From: Vibrio sp. NTOU-M3
GTDB lineage: Bacteria > Pseudomonadota > Gammaproteobacteria > Enterobacterales > Vibrionaceae
Direction: 5' to 3'
DNA: 64,000 nucleotides
NCBI RefSeq assembly: GCF_040869035.1
Contig: NZ_CP162101.1
Span: 248,001-312,000 of the forward strand
Under the pieces are notes generated by a model. The model saw nothing but the letters and a program-made list of their open reading frames with translations, was not told the DNA's origin and did no database searches. The translations under genes were made by a program, and so were the position numbers. Shown in pieces: positions 48,987 to 58,288 of the stretch (positions are counted from its first letter, which is position 1; the number at the start of each line of letters is the position of its first letter).

Positions 48987-50162
48987 TTAACGCCAAACGC
49001 CCCACTCACCAGTCGTACCCGGTTCTTCACCTTGAGTCCACCACTGCGCTGTCCACTCTCGACCATTGTGTGAAACGACATCACCAGCAGAATATGTTGC
49101 ATCAGTACGCCATGCATTGGTAGGTTCTGTTGGCACAGTCGTATCACCTTTAATCAATGATAATGCGTAGCTGAAGGTGTCATTCGGGGCATGAACCTGA
49201 TTCCCGTGAACATTGTTGGTATCGTACATGTAGTGGTTCATTTCCTGATGCCAAATGCCGATATACCATTCTCCTTTCTTGGTATCGTTAAATTGTCCCG
49301 CAAGCTCAGCAGACCATGTTGACGTGTTGTTAGCCGTGATCGGCAGTGAGATGTCTGTTGTTTCAGCCCCTGTGGCATCAAAAGTACGGAATCGCACCGT
49401 ATCACCTGTTTCAACAGGTCCGAAGCCTTGTGGCACGTAGTACCCTAGTACCGTTAAATTGTTACCTGGTTCTGTTGGGTCTGTCGGATCCGTTGGTGTT
49501 GTGCCATCGCCTTTAAAGGTGATATCACTACAGTTGTAGAATCCTTCTCCTGCAACATCAATACGTTGCCAGCGCGTATAAAGAATCGCATCTCCACTTC
49601 GACCTGCAGGGAACGTTACTTTCATGCGGTAGCGTTTCTCTGCATCGACTGCGATATCACCTGCGGTATCAATGAGTTCCAGATCATCCCATGTAAGCGG
49701 CAAGGTTGGATCGTAAGTTGGTTTGGTTAAGTAAAACTCCCAATAGGACGGGTTATGAGGTGCTTTTCCATAAAAAACGAGGTCAATTTGATTGTTCGCA
49801 TCTAGGGTTATATTCGTTCGTTGCCAATGGGGAGACGTCACATTCAACCCTGCTTTCGCAGAATCTCCTGCTGAACAGAGTTCACCATTTGGAACAATGG
49901 CTTTTACATGTGCCATATCTCGGTAGTTTGGTACATTTGCCGCGACTTCACTGCGCTGAACAAAAGGATAGGCACCTGAGATGTCATAAGCAGCCTGACA
50001 CGCTTGGTTTGGGATTTCATTTGTCCAAAAACCGCCATCAAGATAACAGGTGTTCTGACGTGCACTTGGAAACTCGACCCAGCCATGAGCCTGAACGTTT
50101 ATTGAAGTCAGTGAGGCCACAAGGCCAGCACTGATGAGGGATAAGGTTGTAAGATTTTTCAT
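48987..50162 (-). CDS. AA10 lytic polysaccharide monooxygenase with CBM5/12 chitin-binding tail
   Basis: A secreted copper enzyme of 391 residues. After the signal peptide (ends NVQA) the mature chain begins with His26 (HGWVEFP), which with His112 (SPHWQRTN) forms the histidine brace. The AA10 domain runs to about residue 220, then a Thr/Pro/Asp linker (TPTDPTDPTEP), an immunoglobulin-like module (about 235-340) and a C-terminal CBM5/12 (NAWRTDATYSAGDVVSHNG ... WWTQGEEPG). It would oxidatively cleave crystalline chitin. ATG 50162 is chosen over one 30 bases earlier because GGAAATG supports it and the signal peptide is then normal. Two LysR genes lie upstream. Confidence 0.93.
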   Translation of the reverse strand: MKNLTTLSLISAGLVASLTSINVQAHGWVEFPSARQNTCYLDGGFWTNEIPNQACQAAYDISGAYPFVQRSEVAANVPNYRDMAHVKAIVPNGELCSAGDSAKAGLNVTSPHWQRTNITLDANNQIDLVFYGKAPHNPSYWEFYLTKPTYDPTLPLTWDDLELIDTAGDIAVDAEKRYRMKVTFPAGRSGDAILYTRWQRIDVAGEGFYNCSDITFKGDGTTPTDPTDPTEPGNNLTVLGYYVPQGFGPVETGDTVRFRTFDATGAETTDISLPITANNTSTWSAELAGQFNDTKKGEWYIGIWHQEMNHYMYDTNNVHGNQVHAPNDTFSYALSLIKGDTTVPTEPTNAWRTDATYSAGDVVSHNGREWTAQWWTQGEEPGTTGEWGVWR

Positions 50163-50536
50163 TTCATTTCCTTTTGATATTTGAACTCGCATCTTCTACT
50201 GCATCGCGAGATGTTTTGAGCAAATTCAGGTTATCAAGGAAATATATTGACCTTACTGATATATCAAACGTTCTTTTAGCTGGTTTCCAGCGCCAACACC
50301 GCGAGCTTGCAATCTCACTCACAAGTTTCGAGCGACTTCAAAATTTTAACGCCACCAATTACATCATTTATCTGAAGATATTTTCGCCAAATTAACCAAA
50401 TAGATAGAATATTTGTTCAAAAACAAACAAATATTCTATTTAACTTCAAAATAAGAAATTTAATAATCAGCAAGTTATATTAATTAATTTAATAATAAGA
50501 TGTTGAACGAAATAAAATCGGTGGAATATAAATATC
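50163..50536. other. LPMO upstream region
   Basis: About 370 bases without a gene. Apart from the inverted repeat at 50404-50439, no clear operator or promoter is identified. Confidence 0.5.
50404..50439. repeat. AT-rich 14-bp inverted repeat
   Basis: ATAGAATATTTGTT and its exact reverse complement, with an 8-base spacer. It lies between the LysR gene stop and the LPMO start. It lacks a T run for termination on either strand, so an operator or an mRNA stem is possible. Confidence 0.75.
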
Positions 50537-51430
50537 TTACTTATTCGCATGTTGCAGATAATGGATTTTTAATGCATCCAAAATAACTTCCACTTTTTTT
50601 GGTAAAACTCGGCTGACTGTTAATGCTTGAATTTTTAGTAACGGCCACTGAATATCGTCCAGTAACGTTACTAATTCACCACGATGAACATTGGGAGCAA
50701 TGAATTCTTCTGGAAGAAAAGCCAACCCATGTCCTTCAATTGCGAAGGTCCGTGACACCATGGCACTACTCGATACGATCTTAGGCGTGAGTACGACTTT
50801 TGCAGCTGCAACTTCAGGCATTTGATTGACACGAGTGCCAATATCGCATTCCGAGTTTAAGATCCAGTCATGTTGGTTCAGATCAGACAGCGACTCTGGT
50901 GTTCCTTTTGTCGCAAGATAATGAGGGGATGCACATAACACAACCTTGATTTGACCAAGTGGCCTAAACACAAGCCCACTGTCTTTTAAGTCCCCGATGC
51001 GCACGGCGATATCGATATTTTCACCCACCAAATCATGGAACTCGTCGCCAACAAAAATGGTGTAGTTTAATTCAGGGTAATCTTCGTTTAATTCAGCAAG
51101 TATTCGAGCGACCGTTTCTTGGCCGATCCCACTTGAACATGCAATTCTCACTTCCCCTTTCACACACGATTTACATTCACTTAGCCGGTCTTCTAACTCG
51201 CTAAAGTGCTCACGCATGTTTTCATAGCCTTGAAGCAAAATTCTGCCAGCTTCACTTAACGAAAAACCCCGTGTTGAACGATATAACAAAGTTACACCTA
51301 GTTTTTTTTCTAAATGAGCAATATTTTGACTTATTGCTGATGGAGACATGCCTAAACGTTTCGAGGCTGCCGTCATGCTCCCTGTTTCGGCCACAACAGA
51401 GAAAATGCAATAGCGCTTCATGTTTTCCAT
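50537..51430 (-). CDS. LysR-family regulator, first of two paralogues
   Basis: A 297-residue LTTR of the CrgA-like branch: winged HTH (MTAASKRLGMSPSAISQNIAHL) followed by an effector-binding domain (about 90-290). It shares length, start (MEN-x-KRY) and many blocks with the next LysR gene (LLYRSTRG, NIDIA-RIG, LCASP-YL, QALTV-R-LPK), so the two are paralogues from a local duplication. No target operon is adjacent except the LPMO gene downstream on the same strand. A dyad that suits autoregulation lies 59 bases before its ATG. Confidence 0.93.
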   Translation of the reverse strand: MENMKRYCIFSVVAETGSMTAASKRLGMSPSAISQNIAHLEKKLGVTLLYRSTRGFSLSEAGRILLQGYENMREHFSELEDRLSECKSCVKGEVRIACSSGIGQETVARILAELNEDYPELNYTIFVGDEFHDLVGENIDIAVRIGDLKDSGLVFRPLGQIKVVLCASPHYLATKGTPESLSDLNQHDWILNSECDIGTRVNQMPEVAAAKVVLTPKIVSSSAMVSRTFAIEGHGLAFLPEEFIAPNVHRGELVTLLDDIQWPLLKIQALTVSRVLPKKVEVILDALKIHYLQHANK

Positions 51431-51488
51431 TTTATTTTTCCTAATAAGACAGCACTTTATATAATTTTTAAATTTATTGTTATTATTT

Positions 51489-51505
51489 GGTAAACAATGT
51501 TTACC
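51489..51505. promoter_or_regulatory. T-N11-A palindrome upstream of the LysR gene
   Basis: GGTAAACA-A-TGTTTACC, a perfect 8-bp dyad with a single central base. Its inner part is T-N11-A, the classical LysR-type box. It lies 59 bases before the start of the LysR gene ending at 50537. Confidence 0.7.
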
Positions 51506-51725
51506 TTACTTTTTATAATGTTTTTTTGATAATACAAATTTCAACTTGAGTTGCAATGACTAATCAATTGAACAACAAAGCTAGATTTGGCATTAAATAT
51601 GAAATTATTTTTATATATCATCTTATTTCTAAATAATGGCGTCCAAATTAGGTGATTGAAAACAAATATTTACCACAAATTTAACTATGACAAACTCGTA
51701 TTTGTCACAAAAATAAAAAAGGTAA

Positions 51726-51753
51726 ACTTCTCAAAAATGAGAAGTCTTTTTTT
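51726..51753 (-). terminator. Hairpin terminator between the two LysR genes
   Basis: Stem ACTTCTCA/TGAGAAGT with an AAAA loop. A run of seven T is on the plus strand and TTTACCTTTTTTATTTTT on the minus strand, so it can work for the minus-strand LysR gene just upstream. Confidence 0.72.
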
Positions 51754-51794
51754 GATTGTTAATGACTTGTTTTAAATGCAGTCTGGATATGCAA

Positions 51795-52694
51795 TTACTT
51801 TGTCTGAACTGAGTTCACGTTTTCAAAATAGCTCTTTAATGCATTAACGACCTCAACCACTCGTTTTGGCAGAATTCGACCGACAGTTAATGCCTGAATA
51901 TCTAAAACTGGCCACTCATAGTCCGCCATAACAGGCTTCAATACACCTTCTGTCATATGCTCACGAATTAAGTCTATTGGCAGCAATGCAAGGCCATAAC
52001 CATTGGTAGCAAACGATCGAATAACCAAGACATTATTGCTGACCATTTTCATCTTTGGTTTGATTCGGTATGACTTACCAGTTTTGTCAAGAAACTGGAG
52101 CTCAGCTAGATCATCGGCATGACGTAGCAAATGATGATTTTTGAGATCTTCCGCACTTTTAGGCTCGCCATGTTCTTCAAGGTAATCTGGAGAAGCGCAC
52201 AAGGCCATACGAAGCTTACCTAACGGCCGGTAAACTAAGTTGTTATCACTGATCTTTCCTACACGAATAGCAATATCGATATTGTTCGTGTAAATATCCG
52301 TAAGTTGATATTCGGAGATCACATTGACGGTCAATTTTGGATTATTAGCAAATAACTCTTTCAGAGCATGGGCTAATAATTCTTGCCCAATGCCTTCAGG
52401 ACAAGAAATCCGCACATCGCCTTGTACAACAACTTTATTCTCTGTCAGTTTTCGTTCCAAATCATTATAGTGAAGGCGCATTTCATCATAACCTTTCCAT
52501 AATATTTGTCCCGCCTCAGTCAGCGAATTTCCTCTCGTAGAACGATATAACAATGTCATTCCTAAAGAGTTTTCTAAGTAACTAATATTTTGACTCACAG
52601 CAGAAGGTGTCATCCCTAAATGTTTTGCCGCTGCTGTCATACTCCCCGTTTCTACAACTGTAGAAAAAATGTGGTAACGTTTTATATTTTCCAT
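51795..52694 (-). CDS. LysR-family regulator, second paralogue
   Basis: A 299-residue LTTR, paralogue of the previous gene: the HTH is MTAAAKHLGMTPSAVSQNISYL, and the effector domain shares blocks across its length (EGIGQE, NNIDIAIRVG, LVYRPLGKL, DIQALTVGRILPKRV). The effector pockets differ, so they may answer different signals. The two genes are separated by a terminator and are not co-transcribed. Divergent glpT starts 420 bases away, but there is no reason to link them. Confidence 0.93.
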   Translation of the reverse strand: MENIKRYHIFSTVVETGSMTAAAKHLGMTPSAVSQNISYLENSLGMTLLYRSTRGNSLTEAGQILWKGYDEMRLHYNDLERKLTENKVVVQGDVRISCPEGIGQELLAHALKELFANNPKLTVNVISEYQLTDIYTNNIDIAIRVGKISDNNLVYRPLGKLRMALCASPDYLEEHGEPKSAEDLKNHHLLRHADDLAELQFLDKTGKSYRIKPKMKMVSNNVLVIRSFATNGYGLALLPIDLIREHMTEGVLKPVMADYEWPVLDIQALTVGRILPKRVVEVVNALKSYFENVNSVQTK

Positions 52695-52998
52695 TATAAG
52701 CCCAACAATTTGACGTCGGTTCCAAAATCACCGTATTAAGTCGCTGTATTTTATAAATATTGTTTTGAAGTATTAAAAGATTACATAAATAGCTCTTAAT
52801 GTGTATTAACTCTCTCTTAAAAGACTTTTTAGACCTTATTTCTCTGTATTAACCTCCTCATTTAATTTAATAACATTACGTACGCTCGTTATTTTTCTTA
52901 ATCGAAAATTAACAACCATTAACAACAAACAAAAACAGGCTCAAAAATGAGTCATTTCTTATCAAAATCTTAGCCTTAACATAAGACCTTAATGTTTC

Positions 52999-53014
52999 TG
53001 TAACATTTATCACA
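52999..53014. promoter_or_regulatory. CRP site upstream of glpT
   Basis: TGTAA-CATTTA-TCACA matches TGTGA-N6-TCACA at 9 of 10 bases, about 100 bases before the start codon. Confidence 0.7.
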
Positions 53015-53060
53015 GAAAAACATTTTCGTTTTAATACAATACCGCTCGCATAACGAAAGA

Positions 53061-53080
53061 TTTCGAACGCTCATTCGAAA
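53061..53080. promoter_or_regulatory. Inverted repeat resembling a GlpR operator
   Basis: TTTCGAA and TTCGAAA around a 6-base spacer. The TTCG/CGAA arms are like those of GlpR operators, and it lies 35 bases before the glpT start. No GlpR gene is in the window, so the assignment is inferred. Confidence 0.5.
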
Positions 53081-53114
53081 CAAAAACACATACATAACTC
53101 CATAAGAGGCTCTT

Positions 53115-54479
53115 ATGCTAGGTATATTTAAACCAAAGGCTCATATTGATCGACTCTCCGAAAGCGTGATTGACAGCACTTACCGCCGATTACGTTGGCA
53201 ATTATTTGCTGGCATCTTCATTGGTTACGCTGGCTACTATCTGGTTCGTAAGAATTTTAGTTTGGCGATGCCCTACTTAATTGAACAAGGCTTTAGCCGA
53301 GGAGATCTAGGGGTAGCACTGGCTGCCGTTTCTATTGCGTACGGACTGTCTAAGTTCTTAATGGGCAGCGTTTCCGACCGTTCAAACCCGAGATACTTCT
53401 TGAGCGCCGGCCTTCTGATGTCAGCACTGGTTATGTTCTGCTTTGGTTTTATGCCGTGGGCAACCGGAAGCATTACTGCCATGTTCATTCTGTTATTCCT
53501 CAATGGCTGGTTTCAAGGAATGGGGTGGCCCGCTTGTGGACGAACTATGGTGCACTGGTGGTCCCGTAAAGAAAGGGGTGAGATCGTCTCCGTCTGGAAT
53601 GTTGCACACAACGTTGGTGGCGGCTTAATTGGTCCTATGTTCCTACTTGGCTTATGGGCTTTTAACGATGACTGGCGTACCGCATTTTATGTTCCCGCAT
53701 TTTTTGCCACTCTCGTTGCCATTTTTATCTGGTTAACCATGCGTGATACTCCACAATCCTGTGGTTTACCACCGATTGAAGAATACAAACACGATTACCC
53801 AGATGACTACGACAAGTCCCATGAACAAGAGATGACGGCTAAAGAAATCTTCTTTAAATACGTTTTCAATAATAAATTGCTTTGGTCGATCGCTATTGCC
53901 AACGCTTTCGTTTACCTGATCCGCTACGGTGTACTCGATTGGGCTCCGGTATACTTAAAAGAAGCCAAAGAATTTACCGTGGATAAATCTTCATGGGCTT
54001 ATTTCTTATACGAGTGGGCGGGCATTCCTGGCACGCTCTTGTGTGGTTGGATCTCGGACAAACTGTTCAAGGGGCGCCGTGCTCCCGCGGGCATTCTATT
54101 TATGGTACTCGTTACGCTTGCAGTGCTTGTGTATTGGTTTAACCCAGCAGGTAATCCAGCAGTGGATATGGCGGCTTTGGTTGCAATCGGATTCCTAATT
54201 TACGGTCCAGTGATGCTGATTGGCCTGTACGCACTTGAGCTTGCACCGAAAAAAGCAGCGGGTACGGCGGCTGGCTTAACCGGCCTATTTGGTTACTTAG
54301 GTGGCGCGGTCGCTGCAAATGCAATTTTGGGCTATACCGTTGATCACTTCGGTTGGGATGGTGGTTTTATCATTCTGGTTGGTTCTTGTATTACATCTAT
54401 CGTGTGTCTGACTTATGCCTTCCTTGGCGAACGAGCTCACCACGAACGTAAGCAAAAAGAAAAAGAAGCACTTGCATAA
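53115..54479 (+). CDS. glpT: Glycerol-3-phosphate:phosphate antiporter GlpT
   Basis: A 454-residue major facilitator protein (E. coli 452). It begins [17 protein letters not shown], and conserved MFS motifs include [20 protein letters not shown] and the two positively charged residues needed for G3P (for example in GYYLVRKNF). It imports glycerol-3-phosphate in exchange for phosphate. The pair with glpQ is canonical: the periplasmic enzyme makes the substrate this transporter takes up. An AAGAGG site precedes the start. Confidence 0.95.
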   Translation: MLGIFKPKAHIDRLSESVIDSTYRRLRWQLFAGIFIGYAGYYLVRKNFSLAMPYLIEQGFSRGDLGVALAAVSIAYGLSKFLMGSVSDRSNPRYFLSAGLLMSALVMFCFGFMPWATGSITAMFILLFLNGWFQGMGWPACGRTMVHWWSRKERGEIVSVWNVAHNVGGGLIGPMFLLGLWAFNDDWRTAFYVPAFFATLVAIFIWLTMRDTPQSCGLPPIEEYKHDYPDDYDKSHEQEMTAKEIFFKYVFNNKLLWSIAIANAFVYLIRYGVLDWAPVYLKEAKEFTVDKSSWAYFLYEWAGIPGTLLCGWISDKLFKGRRAPAGILFMVLVTLAVLVYWFNPAGNPAVDMAALVAIGFLIYGPVMLIGLYALELAPKKAAGTAAGLTGLFGYLGGAVAANAILGYTVDHFGWDGGFIILVGSCITSIVCLTYAFLGERAHHERKQKEKEALA

Positions 54480-54507
54480 AATCTGTCGTAATAACGTCAT
54501 AAATTGA

Positions 54508-54530
54508 TGGCAGCCTTTGGGCTGCTATCT
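54508..54530 (+). other. Small hairpin between glpT and glpQ
   Basis: GGCAGCC and GGGCTGCT face each other in the 66-base gap. There is no clear T run, so it is more likely an mRNA-stabilising stem than a terminator. Confidence 0.4.
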
Positions 54531-54545
54531 GATAAGGAATAAATC

Positions 54546-55601
54546 ATGAAAACTGTTACTTTTTGTGCATCCGTTATTGCACTCAGCTTGTCCGCCAATG
54601 CATTCGCCAAACCACTCGTCGTCGCACACCGCGGTGCTTCAGCTTACCTACCCGAACACACACTGGAAGCCAAAGCACTTGCCTATGCGATGAAGCCGGA
54701 TTACATCGAACAAGATGTTGTCATGACCAAAGATGATCGCTTGGTTGTCTTACATGATCACTACCTAGACCGCGTGACTGACGTTGCTGAGCGATACCCA
54801 AACAGAGCAAGAAAAGACGGTCGCTACTATGCAATTGACTTTACGCTTGCTGAAATCAAAACCTTAAAGGTCACCGAAGGGTTTAAGCTGGATGATGCAG
54901 GGAACAAGGTTGCTGGGTACCCAACTCGCTTCCCTATGTGGAAAGGCGATTTTACCGTTCCAACTCTGGAAGAGGAGATCGAACTCATCCAAGGTTTGAA
55001 CAAAACATTGGGCTACGACATTGGTATTTACCCAGAAATAAAAGCACCTTGGTTCCACCGCCATGAAGGAAAAGACATCAGTAGCGCCGTGCTAAAAGTA
55101 CTGAAACAATATGGCTACGACAGCAAGGACGATAAAGTCTACCTTCAGTGCTTCGATCCAAATGAATTAAAACGAATCAACGATGAGCTGATGCCATCAA
55201 TGAATATGGACATAAAATTAGTTCAGTTAGTCGCTTATACCGACTGGAACGAAACCATGGTATACCAAGGTGAAAAAGCCACACCTTACAGTTACGACTG
55301 GATGTTTGAGCCCGGCGCAATGAAAAAAGTGGCGGAATATGCAGAAGGACTAGGCCCTTGGAAGCCAATGTTGGTGGATGACAAATCAACCAAAGGCAAT
55401 ATTATCATCAAGCCTTTAATGAAAGAGGCAAAAATGGCCGGGCTTGAAGTTCACCCTTATACATTCCGTGCCGATCCAGGGCGTATCGCACCATACGCAG
55501 AAAACTTTGAAGACATGCTGGACATTTTCTACAACCAAGTAAAGGTTGATGGATTATTCACCGACTTCCCAGATAAGGCCGTCGAGTTTCTAAATCACTA
55601 A
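54546..55601 (+). CDS. glpQ: Periplasmic glycerophosphodiester phosphodiesterase GlpQ
   Basis: A 351-residue periplasmic enzyme; signal peptide of about 21 residues ends at AFA. The GDPD catalytic residues are visible: His28-Arg in VVAHRGAS, Glu55 and Asp57 in YIEQDVVMTKD, and His70 in VVLHDHYLDR. It releases glycerol-3-phosphate from glycerophosphodiesters, which GlpT then imports. It is 66 bases behind glpT, in the same direction, and followed by a strong terminator. Confidence 0.95.
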   Translation: MKTVTFCASVIALSLSANAFAKPLVVAHRGASAYLPEHTLEAKALAYAMKPDYIEQDVVMTKDDRLVVLHDHYLDRVTDVAERYPNRARKDGRYYAIDFTLAEIKTLKVTEGFKLDDAGNKVAGYPTRFPMWKGDFTVPTLEEEIELIQGLNKTLGYDIGIYPEIKAPWFHRHEGKDISSAVLKVLKQYGYDSKDDKVYLQCFDPNELKRINDELMPSMNMDIKLVQLVAYTDWNETMVYQGEKATPYSYDWMFEPGAMKKVAEYAEGLGPWKPMLVDDKSTKGNIIIKPLMKEAKMAGLEVHPYTFRADPGRIAPYAENFEDMLDIFYNQVKVDGLFTDFPDKAVEFLNH

Positions 55602-55618
55602 CCTTCAAATCCCCTATG

Positions 55619-55648
55619 AAAGGTGGCATTGATGCCACCTTTTTCTTT
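55619..55648 (+). terminator. Rho-independent terminator of glpTQ
   Basis: Stem AAAGGTGGCAT/ATGCCACCTTT with a short loop, followed by TTCTTT. Confidence 0.88.
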
Positions 55649-55850
55649 CCCCTAACGTTATTGTTTCCATACGACAAAACTGTTTTGCCGCTCAAGATGT
55701 TGGCAAGCAATTTGTAATTTATATAATTCAGCACGAAATATAATTACGGACAATTAATTCAATTTGCGCGTTGTTACCCAGATGGACAACCGCATCAAAC
55801 ATAACGGAATGGATTGCTGACACAACAATAATACGTAATAGACTTAATCA

Positions 55851-56531
55851 ATGAAATTGACAATAAAATCTCTTGCTGCAACCACGCTTTTACTTGCTCC
55901 TTTTGCCCAAGCAAATCATTTTTACATCGGATTAGAAACGACAGGTTCGGTGATTGATTATAAATCTTCAGACTACGCCATCGACGGCCAAAATTATGAT
56001 GTAGATAAATCTGCATTTGGTCTTGGTGCGACGTTAGGGTATCGATATAGTCAGTGGCTGTCTTTGGAAGCAGGTGCAAGTTATACATACTCAAACCCTA
56101 TTACAGAGACCATTTATAATACGGTGACCTTGGGTAGCACCAGTGTAAGAACACGTAATTTCTTGGATTTAGAGGCCAATATTTATTCGTTCTCACTTGC
56201 ACCCAAGTTCACGCTACCTTTGAATACCAAGTTAAACCTGTTCGCTAAGCCTTCTATCCATTACACCATTACCGATGCTGATGTGTACTACAGTGGTTCA
56301 CGCAGCATTTATGACAGCGGATTATTCCTAGACAGTGACAGCAAAAGTACAAATGCAAGTAATAAAGAAAAGTACTTTCATGGTGCCGTTGAGCTGGGTA
56401 CGGATTTCAACATAACAAAGAATTTTGGAATGAAGTTTTCTTACCAATACCTATTTGATGGGGTTCAGTTCAGCAGTGCTGAGAAGCTGGATCAGCAAAC
56501 ATTCAAAGTCGGCGTATTCTGGTTTATGTAA
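55851..56531 (+). CDS. Outer-membrane beta-barrel protein
   Basis: A 226-residue protein with a signal peptide of about 21 residues (FAQA) and a mature chain of alternating beta strands (HFYIGLETTGSVIDY, LGATLGYRYSQWLSLEAGASY and so on), the pattern of an 8-stranded OmpA-like or OmpX-like barrel. It ends FWFM rather than a terminal Phe, but an aromatic lies two residues before. The precise family is not recognised. It has its own terminator and stands alone. Confidence 0.75.
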   Translation: MKLTIKSLAATTLLLAPFAQANHFYIGLETTGSVIDYKSSDYAIDGQNYDVDKSAFGLGATLGYRYSQWLSLEAGASYTYSNPITETIYNTVTLGSTSVRTRNFLDLEANIYSFSLAPKFTLPLNTKLNLFAKPSIHYTITDADVYYSGSRSIYDSGLFLDSDSKSTNASNKEKYFHGAVELGTDFNITKNFGMKFSYQYLFDGVQFSSAEKLDQQTFKVGVFWFM

Positions 56532-56535
56532 ATAC

Positions 56536-56565
56536 AAAAAGGATGGCATGCGCCATCCTTTTTTT
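56536..56565 (+). terminator. Bidirectional rho-independent terminator
   Basis: Stem AAGGATGGC/GCCATCCTT with A and T runs on both sides. It separates the barrel gene from the convergent dehydrogenase gene. Confidence 0.92.
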
Positions 56566-56581
56566 GCCAAGCTTTTATGCA

Positions 56582-57244
56582 CTATTGTCGATTAATGGTG
56601 ATATCAGACACATACCCATGTTCGGTTGATGGCATCGCCTGCTTAAGCATGGAGGCTGCCTCTTCTCCTGTCATAAATGAAGATGTATCCATATCCGTAC
56701 CGCTGGTTACCCAAAACTCCGTTGCCATCCCACCCGGATATACACCAACTAATTTCATGGGCTTTCCTTTCAGCTCGATACGAAGCGATTCCAGCAATCC
56801 ACGCACGCCCCACTTCACTGCGCAATAAGTGGATTCATTTGCTTTCGCGACTTGTGCTGCGGTAGACATCACCACCGCCACTGTGACTGGTTGGTTTTGG
56901 TAACGGCTAACTAAAGCTTTTAAAAACAACATAGTGGACGTAAGGTTATTTTCCACTAACTGAGTCAATGATTCTGCTGATTGTGTTTCAATCGGGCCAA
57001 AGCAACCACTTCCCGCACAGTGGTAGATCATCTTTGGCGTTTCAGGTAGCGTATCGAGCAATTGAACAATCTGGTTTTCGTCCATTAGATCCGCCACCGA
57101 AGTGGTCACATCACCTGACAGAGTCTGAGCTAACGCCGCTAATTTAGCGTCACTCCGCCCGCTGAGTAATACAGGGCTTTCTTCGCAATAGAGCTTAGCC
57201 AATGCAGAGCCTAGTCCCCCTGTCGCTCCCGTAATTAAAATCAT
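56582..57244 (-). CDS. Short-chain dehydrogenase/reductase
   Basis: A 220-residue classical SDR. The cofactor site GATGGLGSALA (T-G-x-x-x-G-x-G) is at residues 6-16; the catalytic serine lies in VVMSTAAQ and the Tyr/Lys pair in YCAVK. It would oxidise or reduce an alcohol/carbonyl with NAD(P). The substrate is unknown. It starts 21 bases beyond the rbsR stop on the same strand, so it may be an extra gene on the rbs transcript. Confidence 0.87.
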   Translation of the reverse strand: MILITGATGGLGSALAKLYCEESPVLLSGRSDAKLAALAQTLSGDVTTSVADLMDENQIVQLLDTLPETPKMIYHCAGSGCFGPIETQSAESLTQLVENNLTSTMLFLKALVSRYQNQPVTVAVVMSTAAQVAKANESTYCAVKWGVRGLLESLRIELKGKPMKLVGVYPGGMATEFWVTSGTDMDTSSFMTGEEAASMLKQAMPSTEHGYVSDITINRQ

Positions 57245-57264
57245 AATGGTTCCTTCAGTATGGT

Positions 57265-58275
57265 CTATTGATGGTGCTGGGCAACACTTTTGCGTTCCAC
57301 CAACGTGGGCTCCAGCTGCACGATTTGCGGCTCAGATGTCACTTTATTTAGTTTGTTCAATAGCGTTTCTACGGCCGCTTGCCCCAAACGATATTTAGGC
57401 TGGTGAATGGTGGTGAGTGACGGAGTCATGAACTTGGCAATATGGATATCATCGTAACCGATAAGAGAAAGCTCATCAGGAATCTTTATACCCTTTTCGT
57501 TCGCCGCATTAATCACCCCCATCGCCATCATGTCATTACACACAAAAATGGCACTCGGTAGCGGGCCTGCTTGATGCATTTTATTAAACGCTTCGTAGCC
57601 ACCTTCACATTCGAAATCCGCTTCGACAATCCAGCGTGAGGCGAACTCAAGTCCCGCCTCATTCATTGCCCGTTTATAACCTTCGTAACGCATTTGAGCT
57701 TGGTGTTTAATCAAAGGCCCTGCGATACAACCAATGTCTCGATGTCCTGCTTCAATCAGATGCTTGGTCGCAAGGTATCCTCCACGAAGTGAATTATCTT
57801 GGATCTTATCGCTGGTAAACAGCATCGGCCCCCAATCCATCACCACAACAGGCAGGCTGGTGTACTTTTCAAAGACATCAAGTCGCTCACCTTCCAGAGA
57901 CGAACACATCAAGATCAAGCCATCAACTCGCTTCTGTAATAAGGTATTAATCGAGGCTTTCATCCGCTCATTGTCACCTTCTGTGTTACATAAGATGAGG
58001 TTGTAGCCTTTTTGATAGCAGCTGCGTTCAACCCCTTTCACCACTTCACCAAAAAATGGGTTGGTCGAGGTAGTCACGAGCATACCAATGGTTTGAGTTC
58101 GATTGACTTTTAAGCTTCGAGCGATAGCGGATGGGGCAAAGTAATTGAGTTCTTTAGCTGCGTTATTCACCCGTTCTGAAATCTCTTCACTAACAAAACG
58201 GGTTTTATTGATGACATGGCTAACCGTTGAGGTAGAAACTCCGGCGAGTTTCGCAATATCTTTCATTGTTGCCAT
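57265..58275 (-). CDS. rbsR: LacI-family ribose repressor RbsR
   Basis: A 336-residue LacI-type regulator. The N-terminal helix-turn-helix (ATMKDIAKLAGVSTSTVSHVI) has the family hinge, and the remaining part is a ribose-binding-protein-like sensor. It is encoded just behind rbsK in the same order as in E. coli and would repress the operon by binding the palindrome upstream of rbsD in the absence of ribose. Confidence 0.93.
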   Translation of the reverse strand: MATMKDIAKLAGVSTSTVSHVINKTRFVSEEISERVNNAAKELNYFAPSAIARSLKVNRTQTIGMLVTTSTNPFFGEVVKGVERSCYQKGYNLILCNTEGDNERMKASINTLLQKRVDGLILMCSSLEGERLDVFEKYTSLPVVVMDWGPMLFTSDKIQDNSLRGGYLATKHLIEAGHRDIGCIAGPLIKHQAQMRYEGYKRAMNEAGLEFASRWIVEADFECEGGYEAFNKMHQAGPLPSAIFVCNDMMAMGVINAANEKGIKIPDELSLIGYDDIHIAKFMTPSLTTIHQPKYRLGQAAVETLLNKLNKVTSEPQIVQLEPTLVERKSVAQHHQ

Positions 58276-58288
58276 GTCATTCTCCTAA

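Larger units (their letters stand above)
51431..51794. other. Gap between the two LysR genes
   Basis: AT-rich, no gene. It holds the T-N11-A palindrome and the hairpin at 51726-51753, listed separately. Confidence 0.5.
52695..53114. other. glpT upstream regulatory region
   Basis: About 420 bases without a gene, AT-rich on the left. It contains a CRP site and a GlpR-like inverted repeat near the glpT end. Confidence 0.55.
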
